Shown here: positions 61,647 through 64,000 of the stretch, in pieces
Layout: each line of letters begins with the position of its first letter
How positions within the stretch are numbered: the first letter of the stretch is position 1
NCBI GenBank assembly: GCA_009744235.1
Contig: WPHV01000008.1
Coordinates: 186,001-250,000, forward strand
DNA length: 64,000 bases
Reading direction: 5' to 3'
DNA from: Gillisella vitis
GTDB lineage: Bacteria > Pseudomonadota > Alphaproteobacteria > Rhizobiales > Rhizobiaceae
Made by a program: the position numbers and the translations under genes
Notes under the pieces: generated by a model
What the model saw: the letters and a program-made list of their open reading frames with translations, nothing else
The model's database searches: none
What the model was told of the DNA's origin: nothing

Positions 61647-64000
61647 ATGCGTGCCTATCGAGACCGCCAGCGTAGCCTTGAACAGCTCTCGCGTCACATC
61701 GAAGTCTGGGCCGATGAGCTGGAGGCTTATGAGCTGCACGAGCGCATGCCACTTAGTGCTTTTCTTGCCAGCACGCCGGACGGGCTGACGACGCGCATGG
61801 GCGTTGGTGATGTCTGGCCAAATCGCCATGGCATTCACACGTTTCTGCTGGAAGACGCAATTGTGGTACCGGAAGGCCCAGATGTGGAGCTGCGGCTTGA
61901 TTTTGGTGGTGAAAGCCTTGTGCGCCTGATTGGTCTGGATGGCGAAATTCTTGAGAGTTTTGCGGCCAACCCCTGTCATCGCAGGTTTGACGTGCCACGC
62001 GGCATTCCCTTCAAAATCAAAGCGGAATCCGCCGCGCGCAGTCTGTTTGGTGTGCCCAATCGCAACCCCATGCTCTCTATGGCCGAGATTTATGGGTATT
62101 ATCCCGAAATTCGCGCCTTGCGCCGTCGCCTGCTGATTTTGCGCAACACCGCCGATACAGTGAAGGACAAGGAGCTTGCCCGCACGCTCTATGAAGCGGC
62201 GGAAATTGCCCTTTCAGGCTTGCGGCTGCCAACAGCAACGAAGGATGTCGGACCGCGTCTGGCCAGCCGCACCTGGGCGCGTGATATATGGGAGCGCAGT
62301 TTTGAGCCCACCGACGCCCCGCAAGCCCTGACACAGGAAGCCCTTGCTTCTGTTGAGACGGCAACCGTCAAGCTTGATGCCATGCTGACCGAGCTTCGAA
62401 ACACCTACCCGAAACAGGGACGTGTGCTGGTGACCGGTCACGCCCATATTGATTATGCCTGGCTTTGGCCGCAGCCGGAAACGGTGCGAAAGATCGTGAG
62501 AACCTTCAATAGCGTCAACGCATTGCTGAAGCGCCACGATGATTTTCGTTTTCTACAATCGTCCTCCCTTTACTATCAGCATGTTGAGCAAGAAGACCCG
62601 GCGCTGTTTGAAGAGATCAAGCAGCGCGTGTCGGAAGGCCGTTGGGAAGTCATCGGCGGCATGCTGGTGGAGTGTGATACCAACATGCCCTCGGCAGAAG
62701 CGTTTTTGCGGCAGTTTCTGCATGGGCAGCGCTATTTTCAAAAACACTTCGGCATCACCAGCCGCACGGCGTGGCTGCCCGATACGTTTGGCTTTACCGC
62801 CGCCATGCCGCAGATCATGCGGCACGCGGGCATCGACACATTGGTGACAATCAAAGTGTCATGGAATGAGACCAACAGCCTGCCGGATAATCTTTTCCGC
62901 TGGCAGGGCAATGATGGCTCGCGAGTGTTGGTTCACACCTTCGACGCCTATGACAATGACGGCTACAATATGCTGATGACACCCGCTGCCCTTTGTGAAG
63001 TATGGGGCAAGCATGCCGCCAAGGATATGACGGACACCGTCATTGCCTCCTACGGCTGGGGCGATGGTGGCGGCGGGCCGGACCCGGATCAGATCGAAAC
63101 CCTGCCGCTTCTCAATCTGATGCCTGCCATTCCAACCGTCGAACATGGAGCCATAGAGCCGCATATTCAGGCCTTGGCGAAGGATCTTGAAGCGGCAGCC
63201 CTGCCCATCTGGCGTGGCGAGCTTTATCTGGAATACCACCGGGCAACATTGACCACGCAGGCGCGCACCAAGCAACTGAACAGACAGGCGGAAGCCGCTC
63301 TGGTGGCTGCGGAAGCCATCTCCGTTCTGGATGCATTGGAGGGCGGAGCGCCTGCCGTGAACAACCTCAAACCGCAATGGGAATTGCTGCTTCGAAACCA
63401 GTTTCACGACATTTTGCCGGGTTCGTCCATCCGCGAGGTCTATCAGCAAACCGAGCCGGAGCTGGAAGGCGTAATCCATGACGCCACAACGCTGATCCAG
63501 ACCCGCCTGCAAGCCATTGCGGCACGCTATAGCGGTGATCTTGACGGATTGCTGGTGGCCAATCTGTCAGGCTCCGGAAAAACCGCATTCCAGATTGAAA
63601 GCGCAAGCCCCCTGCCCGCCGCCTTGCAAGCTCAGAAGCTGAACGGGCACTATGTTGCCGCCATTGAGCGTGACCTGAAGCCACTCAGTCTCGGTTTTGT
63701 CAGAAGTTCAAGCCAGCGCCGTGTAACAACGGACGGCAAAACCATGGAAAATGATTTTGTCCGGCTGACGCTGGATGGAGCAGGCCGGATGGTCAGCCTG
63801 ATTGATAAGAGATCAGACCGCGAGTTGATGGACGGCCCCGGCAATCAACTGCTGCTGTATCGCAATGATCTGCCCCGCAATTTTGACGCCTGGGATATTG
63901 AACCCGGCTTTGAGCTTGGTGAAGAGGAATGGCTGTCGCTTGAAACGCTGGAGGTGACGGCCAATGGCCCGCATCTGGCGGAAATCACCATCACCAGACG
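61647..64000 (+). CDS. Alpha-mannosidase, GH38 family (truncated by window end)
   Basis: At least 784 codons, open to the window edge. ATG at 61647 has GGGAG upstream. GH38 features are visible: zinc-ligand GHAHIDYAWLWP (G264-D269 start), WEVIGGMLVECDTNMPSAEA, and AWLPDTFGFTAAMPQ, whose Asp379 matches the nucleophile. No signal peptide is seen, so it is probably cytoplasmic and acts on imported mannosides or glycoconjugate fragments. It is divergent from the importer binding protein and fits the sugar dehydrogenase, isomerase and ROK regulator nearby. The linkage specificity cannot be read. Confidence 0.92.
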   Translation, partial: MRAYRDRQRSLEQLSRHIEVWADELEAYELHERMPLSAFLASTPDGLTTRMGVGDVWPNRHGIHTFLLEDAIVVPEGPDVELRLDFGGESLVRLIGLDGEILESFAANPCHRRFDVPRGIPFKIKAESAARSLFGVPNRNPMLSMAEIYGYYPEIRALRRRLLILRNTADTVKDKELARTLYEAAEIALSGLRLPTATKDVGPRLASRTWARDIWERSFEPTDAPQALTQEALASVETATVKLDAMLTELRNTYPKQGRVLVTGHAHIDYAWLWPQPETVRKIVRTFNSVNALLKRHDDFRFLQSSSLYYQHVEQEDPALFEEIKQRVSEGRWEVIGGMLVECDTNMPSAEAFLRQFLHGQRYFQKHFGITSRTAWLPDTFGFTAAMPQIMRHAGIDTLVTIKVSWNETNSLPDNLFRWQGNDGSRVLVHTFDAYDNDGYNMLMTPAALCEVWGKHAAKDMTDTVIASYGWGDGGGGPDPDQIETLPLLNLMPAIPTVEHGAIEPHIQALAKDLEAAALPIWRGELYLEYHRATLTTQARTKQLNRQAEAALVAAEAISVLDALEGGAPAVNNLKPQWELLLRNQFHDILPGSSIREVYQQTEPELEGVIHDATTLIQTRLQAIAARYSGDLDGLLVANLSGSGKTAFQIESASPLPAALQAQKLNGHYVAAIERDLKPLSLGFVRSSSQRRVTTDGKTMENDFVRLTLDGAGRMVSLIDKRSDRELMDGPGNQLLLYRNDLPRNFDAWDIEPGFELGEEEWLSLETLEVTANGPHLAEITITR

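Overview
The window looks like an accessory, catabolism-rich segment from an alphaproteobacterium of the Rhizobiales (Rhizobium/Agrobacterium/Brucella-like). Reasons are the direct-repeat LexA box GAAC-N7-GAAC at 49079-49093, a palindromic intergenic repeat of the rhizobial kind at 13969-14068, many LysR regulators, dense ABC importers and the overall protein resemblance. No rRNA, tRNA, CRISPR array or replication gene was seen. It could be a secondary replicon or chromosomal islands; IS6-family elements and a recombinase remnant mark junctions.

Layout. (1) 0.1-5.8 kb: a sigma-54 activator (AcoR-like), a near-perfect -24/-12 promoter, an alcohol dehydrogenase and a Baeyer-Villiger-like flavin monooxygenase. 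(2) 6.0-13.9 kb: an RraA-family aldolase, a LysR regulator, then a tightly coupled operon with biotin carrier, biotin carboxylase, a second carrier lacking the biotin lysine, PxpB, PxpC, PxpA and an aminotransferase. This is the domain set of urea carboxylase split into genes, plus the PxpA lactam-opening subunit. (3) 14.3-21 kb: a DUF1254/DUF1214 protein, a Nac-like LysR, and an SDR plus polar amino acid ABC importer operon. (4) 21.1-34.6 kb, minus strand: one probable transcription unit of about 13.5 kb running UbiD, UbiX, peptide-type binding protein, PEP-mutase/isocitrate-lyase-family lyase, DppBCDF-like importer, a TIGR02444 protein, hydantoinase/allantoinase-like hydrolase, N-carbamoyl amino acid hydrolase and histidine ammonia-lyase-like enzyme. 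(5) 34.8-44.6 kb: a 618-residue protein made of two complete LysR modules in tandem, then an aromatic aminotransferase, a second Dpp-like importer and a second PEP-mutase-family lyase.

(6) 44.8-48.9 kb: an intact IS6-family element, a MerR-XRE-cupin fusion regulator divergent from gabT, and remnants that include a likely AbiEii nucleotidyltransferase tail. (7) 49.1-52.4 kb: an SOS-box-preceded operon of a radical SAM DNA repair-type protein and a UdgX-type uracil-DNA glycosylase fusion, abutted by a decayed IS6 transposase and a tyrosine recombinase tail. (8) 52.5-53.6 kb: Lrp/AsnC regulator plus LysE exporter. (9) 53.8-64.0 kb: a glycoside locus (Gfo/Idh/MocA oxidoreductase, sugar isomerase/epimerase, ROK regulator, four-gene ABC importer and a GH38 alpha-mannosidase cut by the window end).

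Common theme: regions 2 to 5 import and dismantle small nitrogenous acids, amides, lactams and ureides, with glutamate-type products plausible. The least described pieces are the split lactam/amide carboxylase with its degenerate carrier, the tandem LysR, and the UbiD-to-HAL operon. Functions are inferred from motifs and context; nothing here was searched against a database.
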